Positions 1 through 9,388 of a stretch of DNA of 64,000 nucleotides are shown here, one piece after another (within the stretch, counting starts at the first letter, position 1; every line of letters starts with the position of its first letter). The translations under genes were made by a program, and so were the position numbers. Under the pieces are notes generated by a model that saw only the letters and a list, made by a program, of their open reading frames with translations, did not search any database and was not told the origin of the DNA. The stretch spans positions 17,486-81,485 of the forward strand of contig JASANG010000972.1 in assembly GCA_030248215.1 (NCBI GenBank), read 5' to 3'. This DNA comes from Enoplolaimus lenunculus. Lineage: Eukaryota; Nematoda; Enoplea; Enoplida; Thoracostomopsidae.

Positions 1-4
1 TTAC

Positions 5-84
5 TGTTTTTGTTTTCCGTTCACTGGATCTGGTCTGAGATACAGTTTGACATAGACATTCGGGTTCGAGCCATCACGTCGTGA
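5..84 (-). CDS. PIK3C2: PIK3C2-like exon: C2 domain calcium/lipid-loop region
   Basis: An 80-nt exon after an acceptor ending TTATTTCTAG, with a GTAA donor at the very first bases of the window. It reads RRDGSNPNVYVKLYLRPD, the DGxxPxxYVKxYLLPD signature of the class II PI3K C2 domain. The rest of the C2 domain lies to the left of the window. Confidence 0.8.
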
Positions 85-2402
85 CTAGAAATAACCAAAT
101 ATGCAACATACAATCACTGACAGTATTTAGTCCGCAGTACTCGCGGTTGCCTCGGCGGTCCTGGTTTTACAATTTGGCTGATTTGCCTCAAACTAAGGTT
201 GTAACCGTGTGTACAACTGTTTGAAATTTAAATACAAGCAATCGCGGTTAGGGTCACGTTTAATGTTGCAGTAACCAAGAGCATTTCCAACGCGTTTGCG
301 ACCAATTGTGTCAAAGAAACAACCGATTGCGATCAGAACCGCTGTTCGGGTCGCGACGGTAATTACACATAATTCTACTCGTGACTGTATTAAAAACATA
401 TGTTAAAATCTTAGTTCACCCTACAAATTTAAACAAATTGTTGACTTGCAATTGCAATTCGGGTTAAAAAATATCGCTGCACTGCTTACAGCTGCCATGC
501 AGTTACTCAATATACTTATCGAACAATTCGCTTTTTGAAAACCTATCGCTAACAGGTGACACAGCTGGCAACATCCATTAGCGAATAAAGATGCTAACCA
601 AATTGCGAACATGATTCACTTGAACGTTGAGAAATCACTTTGATACAACAACGTTAATTTAATTTCACCACAAATTTTCACCGCCGTTCTTGAAGTTTGT
701 CCTGCGGCAGATTGGAGTCCACCGCTACACGGACCGGGATCACCACAAATTTCTCGTTGATTTCCAAGTGCCGAAGAATCTAAATGAAAAATAAAAACAA
801 TTGCAACTGCAAGTTTATTTATGGGTTTGCCAACGAAACTTGCCGCTGCACAAATGCAGCTACGATTTCTGGATGCAAAAACTTGCACTGTGAATGGAGA
901 TTAACAAAAACTGATTAATTCTGCAGCGTACGTATGGTCTATGCAATATTAACAAGAAACAGTGGCGGTATTAACAAAATTGTGTAGCACCAATAAACTA
1001 CAGTCGGGGATAGGTTTGTTACTTTCGAACCATTAAATGATGAGCTGAAACATTAAGTACTTTTTGCATACAATTTATTCTAACTCTGTTCGAATGTTTA
1101 GACGTACAACCGCAGGAGTTTGCCAGTTTGAAATCCTATCGCTATTTGCTGATAAGTGCTATACGTAACCATTTAAGAATAGCCCTGGTGCTGTATTCTC
1201 TACAACCGTGTACAGTATTCAGCGAGATAACATTTTATACAGCGCTGAAATACTTGAATCAAAACGTATTATTTTCCAACACGCCATTTCTTCGTATGCC
1301 AAAGATCCGCCACTCTAAGAAACGTCGGACAACGGATGCATCTAAACAAGTGCAGATCATCGTAAGGTATTTTACTGTAGTGTTAACACTTTATTTGGTA
1401 ACATTGGAGCAATTCTGTTTCCATACAGAAACAGTAGCTTGCACTGACTGAATCGTAGTTCAGCTGAGCAGTTCTGACATCGCATTTAAGCTGGTGGCTT
1501 ACAGAGCAACTTGTTAGGTGTATAGTTGCTCAGAATATGCGACACCATGAGCCTAAGAACAGCTCAGTAGACCATCCATTCTAGTGTAGTGAGCAGAGAT
1601 TATGATGCTAACGGTAAGTCAGGTGATGTTTTGACACCGTTTACAGACACTCTGGAAGGTGGATCTTCATTGACAATGCCTTTTGCTGGTTGGTCAATTT
1701 CGTTGACAAACAGTTCATCTCGCTTGCGTTGACCGGATGAAATCCTTCCAGGCTGTGAGCACTCAAATCGCCCCTTACGATAAGGTCACCATCATCTATT
1801 AACAGAGCTTAATGGATAAATCGGGGAAATTTGACAAACATTTCTAAGACATGCAATCTTTATTGAACTGACCTGTATTCCGCTGTGTTGCTTCATCAAT
1901 AAGATCTTGTTGGTCACGAAGCATCGGATGAAAAAATGTGTACACCAAATCGTCCTAAATACAATCAATATTTAATTATCATTCGTTTCAAAAGAACAAA
2001 AACGTTTTGAACTCTATTGGCCAAGACACGGAATCTACTTTGACATGCACCGATGGACGATTAAGCAGCGAAGACTAAAATGCGATTGAACATATTATCC
2101 GCAGTAAGAACCGAAGTCTAGACGTAAGCTTAACCATACCCTAGTGTTAAGTCTCCTAACTTCCAAGTTTCTAAGACACATTGCATCCCTGTCTTTACAG
2201 GCTCTAATATTTAACACGGACCCGTAGTTCTACAGAAAAACAGACCAAAGTCTTGACTTACTTCTTCAATATCAGTTTGGCTCAAAAAGAGCGATTTGAG
2301 AAAAAGAGTAATTTCAAGACGCCGCCTTTCAGCAACTGGGCGGATGTTTGTTTGGCCAAGAAAACACCGCGATGTAGCGAATGCAATGATGATAGAGGAT
2401 GT
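5..2402 (-). CDS. PIK3C2: Class II phosphoinositide 3-kinase C2 (PIK3C2/Pi3K68D-like), PX-C2 tail, seven exons, partial
   Basis: Class II PI3Ks phosphorylate phosphatidylinositol or PI4P at the 3 position on endocytic and endosomal membranes; the C-terminal PX and C2 domains bind membrane lipid. I can chain seven minus-strand exons: 2262-2402, 1873-1954, 1779-1795, 1638-1752, 639-779, 340-377 and 5-84. Their intron phases agree at every junction (0, 1, 0, 1, 1, 0). The first two give the end of a PX domain, with LGQTNIRPVAERRR and DLVYTFFHPMLRDQQ, very like fly Pi3K68D and vertebrate PIK3C2. The middle is a hydrophilic linker. The last three give the start of a C2 domain, with GEIKLTLLY, ELCVITV and NPNVYVKLYLRPD. 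The gene continues past the left edge. I found no kinase-domain exons upstream, so the gene is either very spread out or only this tail is present. The two smallest exons and the donor at 1637 are the least certain. Confidence 0.82.
340..377 (-). CDS. PIK3C2: PIK3C2-like micro-exon: second C2 strand (tentative)
   Basis: A 38-nt phase 1-0 reading that gives ELCVITVATRTA, the expected hydrophobic second strand of the C2 domain (LFIMVMHxxxL in vertebrates). It lies in the right place between the flanking exons. The splice sites are weak, in particular the GTTCTG donor, so the edges may shift; the acceptor could also be at 384. Confidence 0.45.
639..779 (-). CDS. PIK3C2: PIK3C2-like exon: linker and first C2 strand
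   Basis: This exon follows a very strong acceptor (a T-rich tract ending CATTTAG at 780) and is open in phase 1. After a Gly/Ser-rich linker it reads ICGEIKLTLLYQ, which matches the GxVKLSISY start of the class II PI3K C2 domain. The donor is taken at CAAA then GTGATT; an alternative donor lies about 18 nt downstream. Confidence 0.7.
1638..1795 (-). CDS. PIK3C2: PIK3C2-like linker exons (17-nt micro-exon 1779-1795 plus exon 1638-1752)
   Basis: A 17-nt micro-exon (acceptor GTTAATAG, donor GTAAGG) restores phase 0. It is followed 26 nt later by a 38-codon exon after CTCACAG that reads SSGQRKRDELFVNEIDQ, a hydrophilic linker. The alternative is to read straight through the 26-nt gap, which also stays open for a while but ends in a stop and could not join the C2 exon at 639-779. 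I prefer the spliced reading because the phases then match the next exon. A 26-nt intron is below the size most animals can splice. Confidence 0.55.
1873..1954 (-). CDS. PIK3C2: PIK3C2-like exon: end of PX domain
   Basis: An 82-nt exon, phase 0 to 1, following an acceptor ending GTATTTAG and ending at a GTCAGT donor. It begins DDLVYTFFHPMLRDQQ, the highly conserved PX end of class II PI3Ks, and continues into an acidic linker (DLIDEATQRNT). Confidence 0.88.
2262..2402 (-). CDS. PIK3C2: PIK3C2-like exon: C-terminal half of PX domain
   Basis: A 47-codon phase 0-0 exon. It follows an acceptor ending TTTGCAG and ends in a consensus donor, GAA then GTAAGT. The translation contains LGQTNIRPVAERRR and FLKSLFLSQTDIEE, which aligns without gaps to the last helices of the class II PI3K PX domain (the LGRTxIKxVAxKR region). 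Splice sites and protein match agree, so this is the best supported exon of the gene. The preceding exon, with the first PX strands, was not found. Confidence 0.88.
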
Positions 2403-2564
2403 CTGCAAATGACAACATTTAATAAACAGATCATAAAAATAACACAAAATAGACTTTTACTTTATATACAACACTCTACTTTTAATATCAGTTATGTTGG
2501 AACCCTGGCAGCCAGCTAACCCAGCAAGAGTACAGTCACGGACAGAATTAAGTGCGCAGAAGCC

Positions 2565-2740
2565 GCGATTGCGTCCACTGCGGTTGCGGTTGCGGTTTTG
2601 GAGCCGCGTCTGAGTGTTTCTGCCATCGCGTCTCAAACGCGGTTTGAGACACGATCGTAGACGCGATTTTAATTGCGTTCGCAGCCGCGGTTTGAACCGC
2701 GGTCGCAGTTGCGGTTTGAACCGCAGTCCCACCCAAACAC
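2565..2740. repeat. GC-rich short-unit repeat (CGCGGTTTGAACCGCGGT type)
   Basis: About 170 bp of irregular copies of GCGGTTTGAACCGCGGT and GCGGTTGCGGTT, much more GC-rich than its surroundings and partly palindromic. Open frames on both strands here (Arg/Leu-rich) are by-products of the repeat. Confidence 0.6.
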
Positions 2741-2796
2741 TTGTGGTCGCGTTTACCTGGTATTCTAACGTTAACCACATATTTAAATTACTTTTG

Positions 2797-3329
2797 AGCA
2801 CATGTATAGAGTATCAAGTATGCATGGGCGTACGTTAGGCATTCGCGTATTGTTTCCACTTTTCCCATTTTCGAACCAAAACCTATGCTTCAGATTTTCC
2901 CTACCAACCCAAGGTAAAAATCTAGGCATTAGAATTTTCCACTTTTCCCGTTTTTCAACCAAATCCTATGCTTCAGATTTTCCGTACCAACCCAGGGTAA
3001 AAAATCTAGGCATTAGAATTTTCCACTTTTCCCGTTTTCCAACCAAAACCTATGCTTCAGATTTTTCGTCTATGCTTCAGATTTTCCATACCAACCCGGG
3101 GTAAAAATCTAGGCATTAGAATTTTCCACTTTTCCCGTTTTTCAACCAAATCCTATGCTTCAGATTTTCCCTACCAACCCAGGGTAAAAAATCTAGGCAT
3201 TAAAGTTTTCTTAATTTTCCTACCAAAACAGCGGAAAATTTGGCCGTCATACAGGAGTGGCTGCGCTGCACTCCTGGTTATAAGTTTTCCACCGTTGAAA
3301 ACTGGAAGCCACTGTGCTATACATTGGCC
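2797..3329 (-). mobile_element. Short hAT-like element with minisatellite core, degraded left end
   Basis: The core is about four to five units of an 80-bp minisatellite, each with TCTAGGCATTAGAATTTTCC, a CTTTTCCCGTTTT stretch, and CTATGCTTCAGATTTTCC. The right end (3225-3329) is the same terminal sequence that bounds the larger element at 21716-23484, ending CTATACATTGGCC. The left end is only weakly recognisable near 2797 (ATGTATAGAG). It runs in the opposite orientation to the larger copy. Confidence 0.6.
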
Positions 3330-3794
3330 GTCAATTTTGACCAAGTAAACCTTGTACGTATTTTTGGTTAACCGGCAAAAGCTATTGATGCATCATTCAC
3401 AATAATAATGTGGCTGTGTGGGAAGTGATGATTCAAGTCCAAAAAATCGCAAAAGTTTCCAATAAAAAATTTTTTCTCCTGTACAAGAGTTGAAATTGAT
3501 TTGATCTTTGTTAAATTAAATTTAGTTGACTGCTTTTGAAACAATTTAAAGTTCAATTCAAAACCGATCATTACTAACGCATGCCGTTTCTAAAACCACT
3601 ATTGTAAACACAGGTATTAGAATTGGTCAGCAACAAAGTTATTAAACTTTCTACCATACCAGTAGTAATAACTCCGACATGGGAACCGGGGTAAAAGCTG
3701 TCTTAAAACAAGTTATAAGAGCTTACTAAAAATTTGCAATATTCTTATGTTCACTCCTCGCAGATCAATACAAGGACGATCCCGCATAGTACAA

Positions 3795-4290
3795 ATGCGT
3801 AATGCAGCATCCTATTACGCGCGGTGTTTCTTTTTAAAACCAACCGGTTTCGAATCGTGTTACCCCAACCGGGTTATGATACGTTGAAGATTGAATGAAG
3901 ACTTCAGCCTGTATAACATACGTACGTAATGCATCATCCTATTATGCATGGTGTTACTTTTTCAAAACCAAGCGGTTTCGAACCGAGTAGTCGGAAACGG
4001 GTAATGATACATTGATTATTGAATTAAGCGTTCAGCCTGTAACTTAGTACACATACGTAGCAGCATCCTATTATAATTGGTATTTCCTTTTCAGATTGTA
4101 ACAACTGATATAGAATCGTGTGTTTTAATAAACTAATCAATAGGACAGCATTTACACCGCATCCAACTTAGTGCACATAAATAATGCAGTCGATACGCCG
4201 AAAATTAAATTACGTGTTCAGTCTGTTAATTAGCCACCTTTGATTTTATATTGTACCAACTGATTTCGACTCTAAAAATCATACTAAAAC
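3795..4290. repeat. Tandem repeat of about 129 bp, 3.5-4 diverged copies
   Basis: Units restart at about 3799, 3928, 4057 and 4171 with GTAATGCAGCATCCTATTA-like sequence. They share a CGGTTTCGAA block and a TTCAGCCTGT block. Diverged and AT-rich, with no coding. Confidence 0.6.
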
Positions 4291-4337
4291 TCAAACAAAT
4301 ACAACTATAGCAAAACTTAACGAAACAATCACAGTTG

Positions 4338-4492
4338 TTATATCTGGTTTCTAAATTGGTAATAAATTCCGCCACCATCCGGATTCCATCCATTGAGATC
4401 ACTGAAGTGCGCCTTTGCCACTCGAGGTCGTTCCAGTAGATCCCTGAGTAATGTAGCTAACTCATACCTTAGCGTGTTCTTTAGCTTAGCAA
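4338..4492 (-). CDS. Last exon of an unrecognised gene
   Basis: Following an acceptor ending CTTCGGCAG, the frame is open for 50 codons to a TAA (phase 1 entry). It reads KLKNTLRYELATLLRDLLER followed by a conserved-looking tail with FSDLNGWNPDGGGIYYQF. The composition (amphipathic helix, then a Gly/Asn/Trp-rich C-terminus) looks like real protein, but I do not recognise the family. Upstream exons were not found. It lies on the same strand as the PIK3C2-like exons, about 1.9 kb upstream, and ends in its own stop, so it should be a different gene. Confidence 0.5.
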
Positions 4493-4593
4493 CTGCCGAA
4501 GTTTAAAATTTGATTACTCATTCTCACTGTGCGTTTCAAATTCAATTCCCTCACTTTCATTCATGAAGGATACCACTTAACATACTTGAAAGA

Positions 4594-5536
4594 ATGAAAT
4601 TAACCTTACTTTGCACGCCATCATTTTTTGCGCAGTGTGTATTAAACTTGCGAAAAAACTATTTCTCATTAATAGCTTTTCTTACTCGGTATGTAACAAA
4701 ACTGCTAAAAAATTGATCTGGACATTTGCTGAACTCCTCGATTTAGAACGGGAACGGCAGCTACTTGATATTAAACCATTTTTCTTCGGATGTGCAATTC
4801 TAGATAAATTCTATTGTTAACATATAGCACTGGTTTCCAAAAACTATCTCAAACTTGTAATTTTGGCTTGTTAGAATACAACAGTTTACAGTCTAAATAT
4901 TTTAGATTTGTAGGCTTGTAATATAAGACTGGTTCCTCTCGCTCAAATTTGGAATCAAAGTTAGTGTTTTTTGAGATTTATCTTCAAAACCCTTGAATGG
5001 TGACAGATTTTAATAATCTAGTTCTGAAATTTAGTAATTAAACCAACGAAACTGTAGTATTTCTAATCAAGCAGATTATAAAACCTCGGCGCTGGATGAC
5101 GAAAATTTTGTCGAAGTCGGAGTGGATATCTGGTGGCACTCTACTATCTACGTCTGTAGTGTTGGATGACCTTATCTTACAATTTAACTAGGATGACCTT
5201 ATCTTACAATTTAACTAAGGCAACTATTAAGCCTTTTAGGCTTTAGTTTCAAGCCCAGATATGCAATATCCTTCACTGCTTACACTATAATGCTATTAGT
5301 TTTGGAAGATCTGGCGACATTTCTATTGTAAATAGGTTCCGTAGTGGATCAGTATGAGTTCTGCAGACTATCTATTGAAAATGATACATTCTCTAATAGG
5401 CCTGAGGCCCTGAGGGGGAGCTAGTTGGGTATTATATATTTTCACTAGACACATTTCTATCGTTATTAATTACTAATATTTCTTTTCCTGCAGATCCAAC
5501 AGTCCGATTCTGAACTCGGTCGCCAGCAATATGTGA
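4594..5536 (+). CDS. Possible two-exon gene for a small protein (exons 4594-4688 and 5494-5536)
   Basis: Exon 1 starts at an ATG and encodes MKLTLLCTPSFFAQCV..., a hydrophobic N-terminus, up to a GTATGT donor in phase 2. A strong acceptor (TCTTTTCCTGCAG, ending at 5493) opens an exon that in the matching phase reads SNSPILNSVASNM and stops. In another phase the same exon stays open for 24 codons (QQSDSELGRQQYVKYLKQ...) to a TGA at 5566, so it might belong to a different first exon. The splice sites are good; the gene model is a guess. Confidence 0.3.
5164..5217 (+). repeat. 27-bp perfect tandem duplication
   Basis: The block beginning GGATGACCTTATC is repeated head to tail, at 5164 and 5191, without visible change. 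A recent slip duplication in non-coding sequence. Confidence 0.85.
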
Positions 5537-5765
5537 AATATCTGAAGCAAAAGATACTGTTTAATTGAAGCGTCGAGAAAAGCGCTTAAGCATGCAGAGA
5601 CCTCTACATGTAATCTTATTGCAAATTGGGCAATCTGTAAGTGTAATGAAAAACATACATCTAAAGTGAAACTATGAGTATACGCGGCTTGTGTATGTGC
5701 AGACTGTGTAATGTTAACACATTACATAGTTGTGCACATATACCACCAGAGGAAATTAGGATATC

Positions 5766-5838
5766 GGCCGCGTGGTGTAATGGGTAGCGCGCTTGATTCG
5801 CGAGCGAGAGGTCCGAGGTTCGATTCCCGGCGTGGCCA
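5766..5838 (+). tRNA. tRNA-like sequence (pseudogene or tRNA-derived head of a retroelement)
   Basis: 73 nt that lay out exactly as a tRNA. The acceptor stem GGCCGCG pairs with CGTGGCC; the D arm includes the box A-like TGGTGTAATGG; the 7-nt anticodon loop TTCGCGA would read as anticodon CGC; the T loop TTCGATT sits in a box B-like GGTTCGATTCC. Two pairs in the T stem and one in the anticodon stem are mismatched, so it is probably not a working tRNA. It stands directly before the gag-like coding region. Confidence 0.6.
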
Positions 5839-6396
5839 TATCTTTCGGAGAAATAAGGGGAAAACGGAAACATGGAAGTGGAACACCGTCAGTGGGAGTA
5901 AAACCATTGAAGGTGGATATAGAAGTGGAATACAGAAGGTTGAAAAGATTGAGCGGAAGGGAGCAGTTGGCGGCGTTTGGAATAACCCCGTCGGTAGAGA
6001 GCTTGACGGAGATGGAGGTCTCAGAGGTAGAACCTACATCGTCAGGTGAAGCTCAGAAACCGTCGAGTATGTCAAGCGGTGGGCGTCGACGGCGACGTCA
6101 CCTGTGGAGAAAACGGACGGCAAGAAAAAGAAATGGAAAAAGAAGGAGGGTGTAATTCGGGTTTGGCAGAGTATAGTCCGGCGTTGTTTCTAGAGGAGGC
6201 GTTGAAACGAGATATTGAAAATCGGCAGTTGCAGGATAAGGAATTGATCGAAAGATTGAAAGCAGCGTTGACCAGAATGTACCCACCAGGGGGATTCGGG
6301 GTTGCAGAAATCGAAAGTTCTTATGCGATGGTACAGGCGAACGTACGGGATTAAGAAGGAAATTGGACGCTGCGGAAGGAAACGGATATTGAGGCA

Positions 6397-8388
6397 ATGT
6401 CCATGGCTAATAAGCTACGGGCATATCAGGAGTTCGCTGTAGAGGCATGGAGAGATTTGCTGGGTTACGCGGAACGCGTAACGCAGAACCGAAAAAGGAT
6501 TGTGGAATTGGAAACAGCGGTTTTAGCGGCTGGAGACCAGCGGCAGAGGGGTCACGAGCATGTGTCCGGTGCGGAACAGCTGGTGAGGCGGACTGAGGAA
6601 AAGGTAAAGGAGAAGGAAGCCGAGCGTCAATCGATGATGGAAAAGTTGAATAAGGCATTGGAGGAGGTAATGACGCTCGTAGGAGAAAAGAGGCAGCTGG
6701 AGAACCAGGTGCAGGAATTGGCTGAGGAGAATGATAGGTTGAAAAAGAAAGTTGCCGGAGATAGATGGGAAGAGTCACCGGAGCCGTCCGACGATAGGAC
6801 GTCTGCGAGTCAAAAGGGAGCGTTGAAGAGACAGAGGTCTCTAACGCCGGGACGTGCACGGAAAACGGTGCGCATGGATATTGAAGAGGTGGAGTTGTCC
6901 GGGGGCACAGAGGATGAGGTAGCGTCGGTACAGGTGATAGGTGAAAAGGATGTGCCGCGGACAACGGTCGGACAAAGGAAACATGAGACGCGAGGCCAAG
7001 CGGCCTCGCAGATTGTGCAAAGGACAAGGCGACCCGGGAAGGGCATAGTTGCTTTTCCGGATATGGTCATCTTGCCAAGGGGACACATGTTGATCAACTA
7101 CAAGGGTGGTTATCAACAGGTGCTGCATGCGAATTATTTTGAAGGGAACGATTCGCCGGAACAACCGGATATAGGGATACCGAAGGATTTGTTGCGGCGT
7201 TTAGCGGTCCACTGGGCGACGGCAGCGATCAAGGCGTTCGAATTTTATCTCAGGAAGGAGGCCTTGATTTCGGAATGGCTGGAATGTTTGAACTATGCGG
7301 AGCGCGGCTTAGCAGCGCGTTTATTCCGCATGGTGGAGATGGAGCCGCAGGTGTATCAGGCGGTGATGAGATGGTTTGGAAGGATAGTGAGAGAGGCGGC
7401 GGCACGTGCAGTGGTCACGCGCGGTCTGCATTGGGGACGAGCACCGGCGGATTTCTTTGTACCGTTGTCGGCTCATGTAATCATGCAATTGTTCGACAAG
7501 TCAAAGGATCCGCAGGTAGCAAGGATAAGGCCAATGATTATGGCCCGGGCGTATGCGAATCAAAAGTATTGGACGCTCAGGAGGAAGTTAGAACGGGAAA
7601 ATTTGAAGGCAATGGTGCCGGAGGATCCCACGGTAAGGGCAGAGATGAAGTTGAAATTACTGCCGTTACAGAAGGAAGTGCAGGCGGAAACGGAAAAGCT
7701 GTTGGCAGTGAGTACGCTGCGGACCATAGCGAATTTGGCGCTATGGTTCCCAGAAGCATACTCATATCCGGAGAACAAAAGGGAAGCGGAGCTGCCAGAG
7801 TTGGCACCGGATGAGGAGTCGAAAAGGCAACTGGCGGATATGGTGGAAGATTATGACCAGAAGGAGACGGAGGAGTTGGCCAGGATCGCCGAAGTAAATA
7901 GGAGGGCCCTGGACTTGTGTCGATGGTATTTGTTTGACGATTTGGAAAAGGCGGCTCGAGGAGTGGAGCCAATGGATACACAGGTAACAGGACAGGAAGA
8001 AGTACAGCCGGGTCCGAGCAAAGCTCGTACGCGGTCCGAAACGCAGGCGGAATCGGCCGGCGAACAGGCGGAAGAGAAAAGGAAAATGGAGTTTGAACCG
8101 GTGAGCGAGGGGGAGTTTGACGTGCTGGAAGAAGCAGGGCCAACACCGTCTACGGAAAAGCAACAAAAGAAATCGGTGGTGACGTTACAGGCAAAGAAAG
8201 AGGAAAAGCGGGCGGAGGGGTATGTGACGCCTCCGCCGGCAGAGAAAGAGGGGTCAGAAGGGAAGCTGACACCAAGGAAGTCACCACGGATACAGAAGCA
8301 GAAAGAGGCGAAGGCACAGGAGAAGTCGAAGGAGCTATTATGGGAGCAATTAATAATGCTGCAGCCTAAAAAGGTGAGGTCGCAGTAG
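6397..8388 (+). CDS. Gag-like protein of the LTR-type element (663 residues)
   Basis: The longest open frame in the left half. Residues of roughly 25-120 form a heptad-type coiled coil (ELETAVLAAG, LEEVMTLVGEKRQLENQVQ). A basic, Ser/Pro-rich stretch follows, then a helical globular part (about 210-510, with INYKGGYQQVL and RLAVHWATAAIKAFEF), and finally an acidic then Lys-rich tail. This order of coiled coil, helical core and basic tail suits a structural Gag-type protein, but no zinc knuckle and no known family motif is visible. GC content and codon use differ sharply from the AT-rich flanks. The function is inferred from position between element ends. Confidence 0.5.
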   Translation: MSMANKLRAYQEFAVEAWRDLLGYAERVTQNRKRIVELETAVLAAGDQRQRGHEHVSGAEQLVRRTEEKVKEKEAERQSMMEKLNKALEEVMTLVGEKRQLENQVQELAEENDRLKKKVAGDRWEESPEPSDDRTSASQKGALKRQRSLTPGRARKTVRMDIEEVELSGGTEDEVASVQVIGEKDVPRTTVGQRKHETRGQAASQIVQRTRRPGKGIVAFPDMVILPRGHMLINYKGGYQQVLHANYFEGNDSPEQPDIGIPKDLLRRLAVHWATAAIKAFEFYLRKEALISEWLECLNYAERGLAARLFRMVEMEPQVYQAVMRWFGRIVREAAARAVVTRGLHWGRAPADFFVPLSAHVIMQLFDKSKDPQVARIRPMIMARAYANQKYWTLRRKLERENLKAMVPEDPTVRAEMKLKLLPLQKEVQAETEKLLAVSTLRTIANLALWFPEAYSYPENKREAELPELAPDEESKRQLADMVEDYDQKETEELARIAEVNRRALDLCRWYLFDDLEKAARGVEPMDTQVTGQEEVQPGPSKARTRSETQAESAGEQAEEKRKMEFEPVSEGEFDVLEEAGPTPSTEKQQKKSVVTLQAKKEEKRAEGYVTPPPAEKEGSEGKLTPRKSPRIQKQKEAKAQEKSKELLWEQLIMLQPKKVRSQ

Positions 8389-8448
8389 GAGTCAGAGGAG
8401 AAACCGAGCACGAGTTCGGGTTAGCCACCGGCACCGGGATATATCGCG

Positions 8449-8889
8449 GTGAGAGGGCCGGACGGGAAGTTGAAATGGAGATTTGACAAGGATGCGAGAA
8501 GAAGGGCAATGGCCCAGAGGGCGCGCGTTAGTCCAAAGAGACCAACGGGCGGATATGTACGACCGGCCGCAGGGTCGGTGGTGAGTAAAATCGTACCGAG
8601 GCAGGCGAATCCGGTGTATAGTGCATCGGCTGTGCGATCGCAGACAGCGCCTGGGTACCGAGGGACAGGAACGGCAACACAGGGGGTGGCTGGTAGTCCA
8701 CCCGCTGGGACGGCAGGGGTACGGCAGCGTGTCCGGCAAGTGTCGGACGAGCGGTACCCGGTACGGGTTGGCGGCCGCGTGGGACAACCGCAAGTGGCGT
8801 CCGGGCGTGGCTATTATAGTCAGCAAGTGGGCGACAACAGCAGCAACAACGGGCGTCGCGATCGTTGGGGCGCGACAATCCATGGGTGA
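8449..8889 (+). CDS. C-terminal gag-like region with RQANPVY motif
   Basis: Arg/Gly/Gln-rich sequence, probably nucleic-acid binding, with RQANPVYSASAV and a repetitive Gly-Gly-Arg tail. It clearly resembles the minus-strand fragment at 26480-27063 (RQANPVYDSSAV). It is part of the 5766-10410 element. Confidence 0.5.
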   Translation: MRGPDGKLKWRFDKDARRRAMAQRARVSPKRPTGGYVRPAAGSVVSKIVPRQANPVYSASAVRSQTAPGYRGTGTATQGVAGSPPAGTAGVRQRVRQVSDERYPVRVGGRVGQPQVASGRGYYSQQVGDNSSNNGRRDRWGATIHG

Positions 8890-9388
8890 CACAAGAGGAG
8901 TTGGACGCCTATTATGCAGACGTCCCTCGAGAAATTCGGCGGAAGCACTTTTGAAGGACTGGTAATGGACTTTTTGTTATGGGGGTTGTTAAGGTGTTGT
9001 TTCGGGGGTGATGCTACGGGGTGACGGATTGACTTTATTTGGGATAGTATTGTGGGTTCGAGTAGGTGATTGTTTCAGGGTAATGTTGTATGGGTGCTGG
9101 GGGTGCGCTGGTACGCTAGTTAATTAGGACAGTTGGACGCATTGACAATTTTCGTCGTGGGTCGTTATGGGTGTTATTGTGGGTTGACAAAAACTGTAAA
9201 AAACTAAATAAAAAGTAATAAAAAGAAAGAAAACGAAAGAAAAATTGTTGTGTGTTATTGTTGATTATTGTTAATAATTGTTGATATTGTGGTGGATTTA
9301 CGCTTTTTAGCGACGGCAAAAAAGGCAGTAAATAGGGCCATAAAATTTTGTTCGATACCAGGGTCGGCATCTGTGCCGAAGGGGGGAT

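Larger units (their letters stand above)
85..1637. other. Introns of the PIK3C2-like gene
   Basis: AT-rich sequence between the small exons. I see no transposon in it. A plus-strand frame at 1128-1451 is open but has no ATG at its start and lies inside an intron of the opposite gene. A good plus-strand donor (GTAAGT at 1613) has no convincing exon before it. Confidence 0.5.

Noticed and set aside
1128-1451. Plus-strand frame of 107 codons
   Set aside because: Starts at TTG, lies in an intron of the opposite gene, and shows no family motif.
6407-8411. Several minus-strand open frames opposite the gag-like region
   Set aside because: They follow from the GC-rich codon use of the plus-strand 663-residue frame; no protein features of their own.
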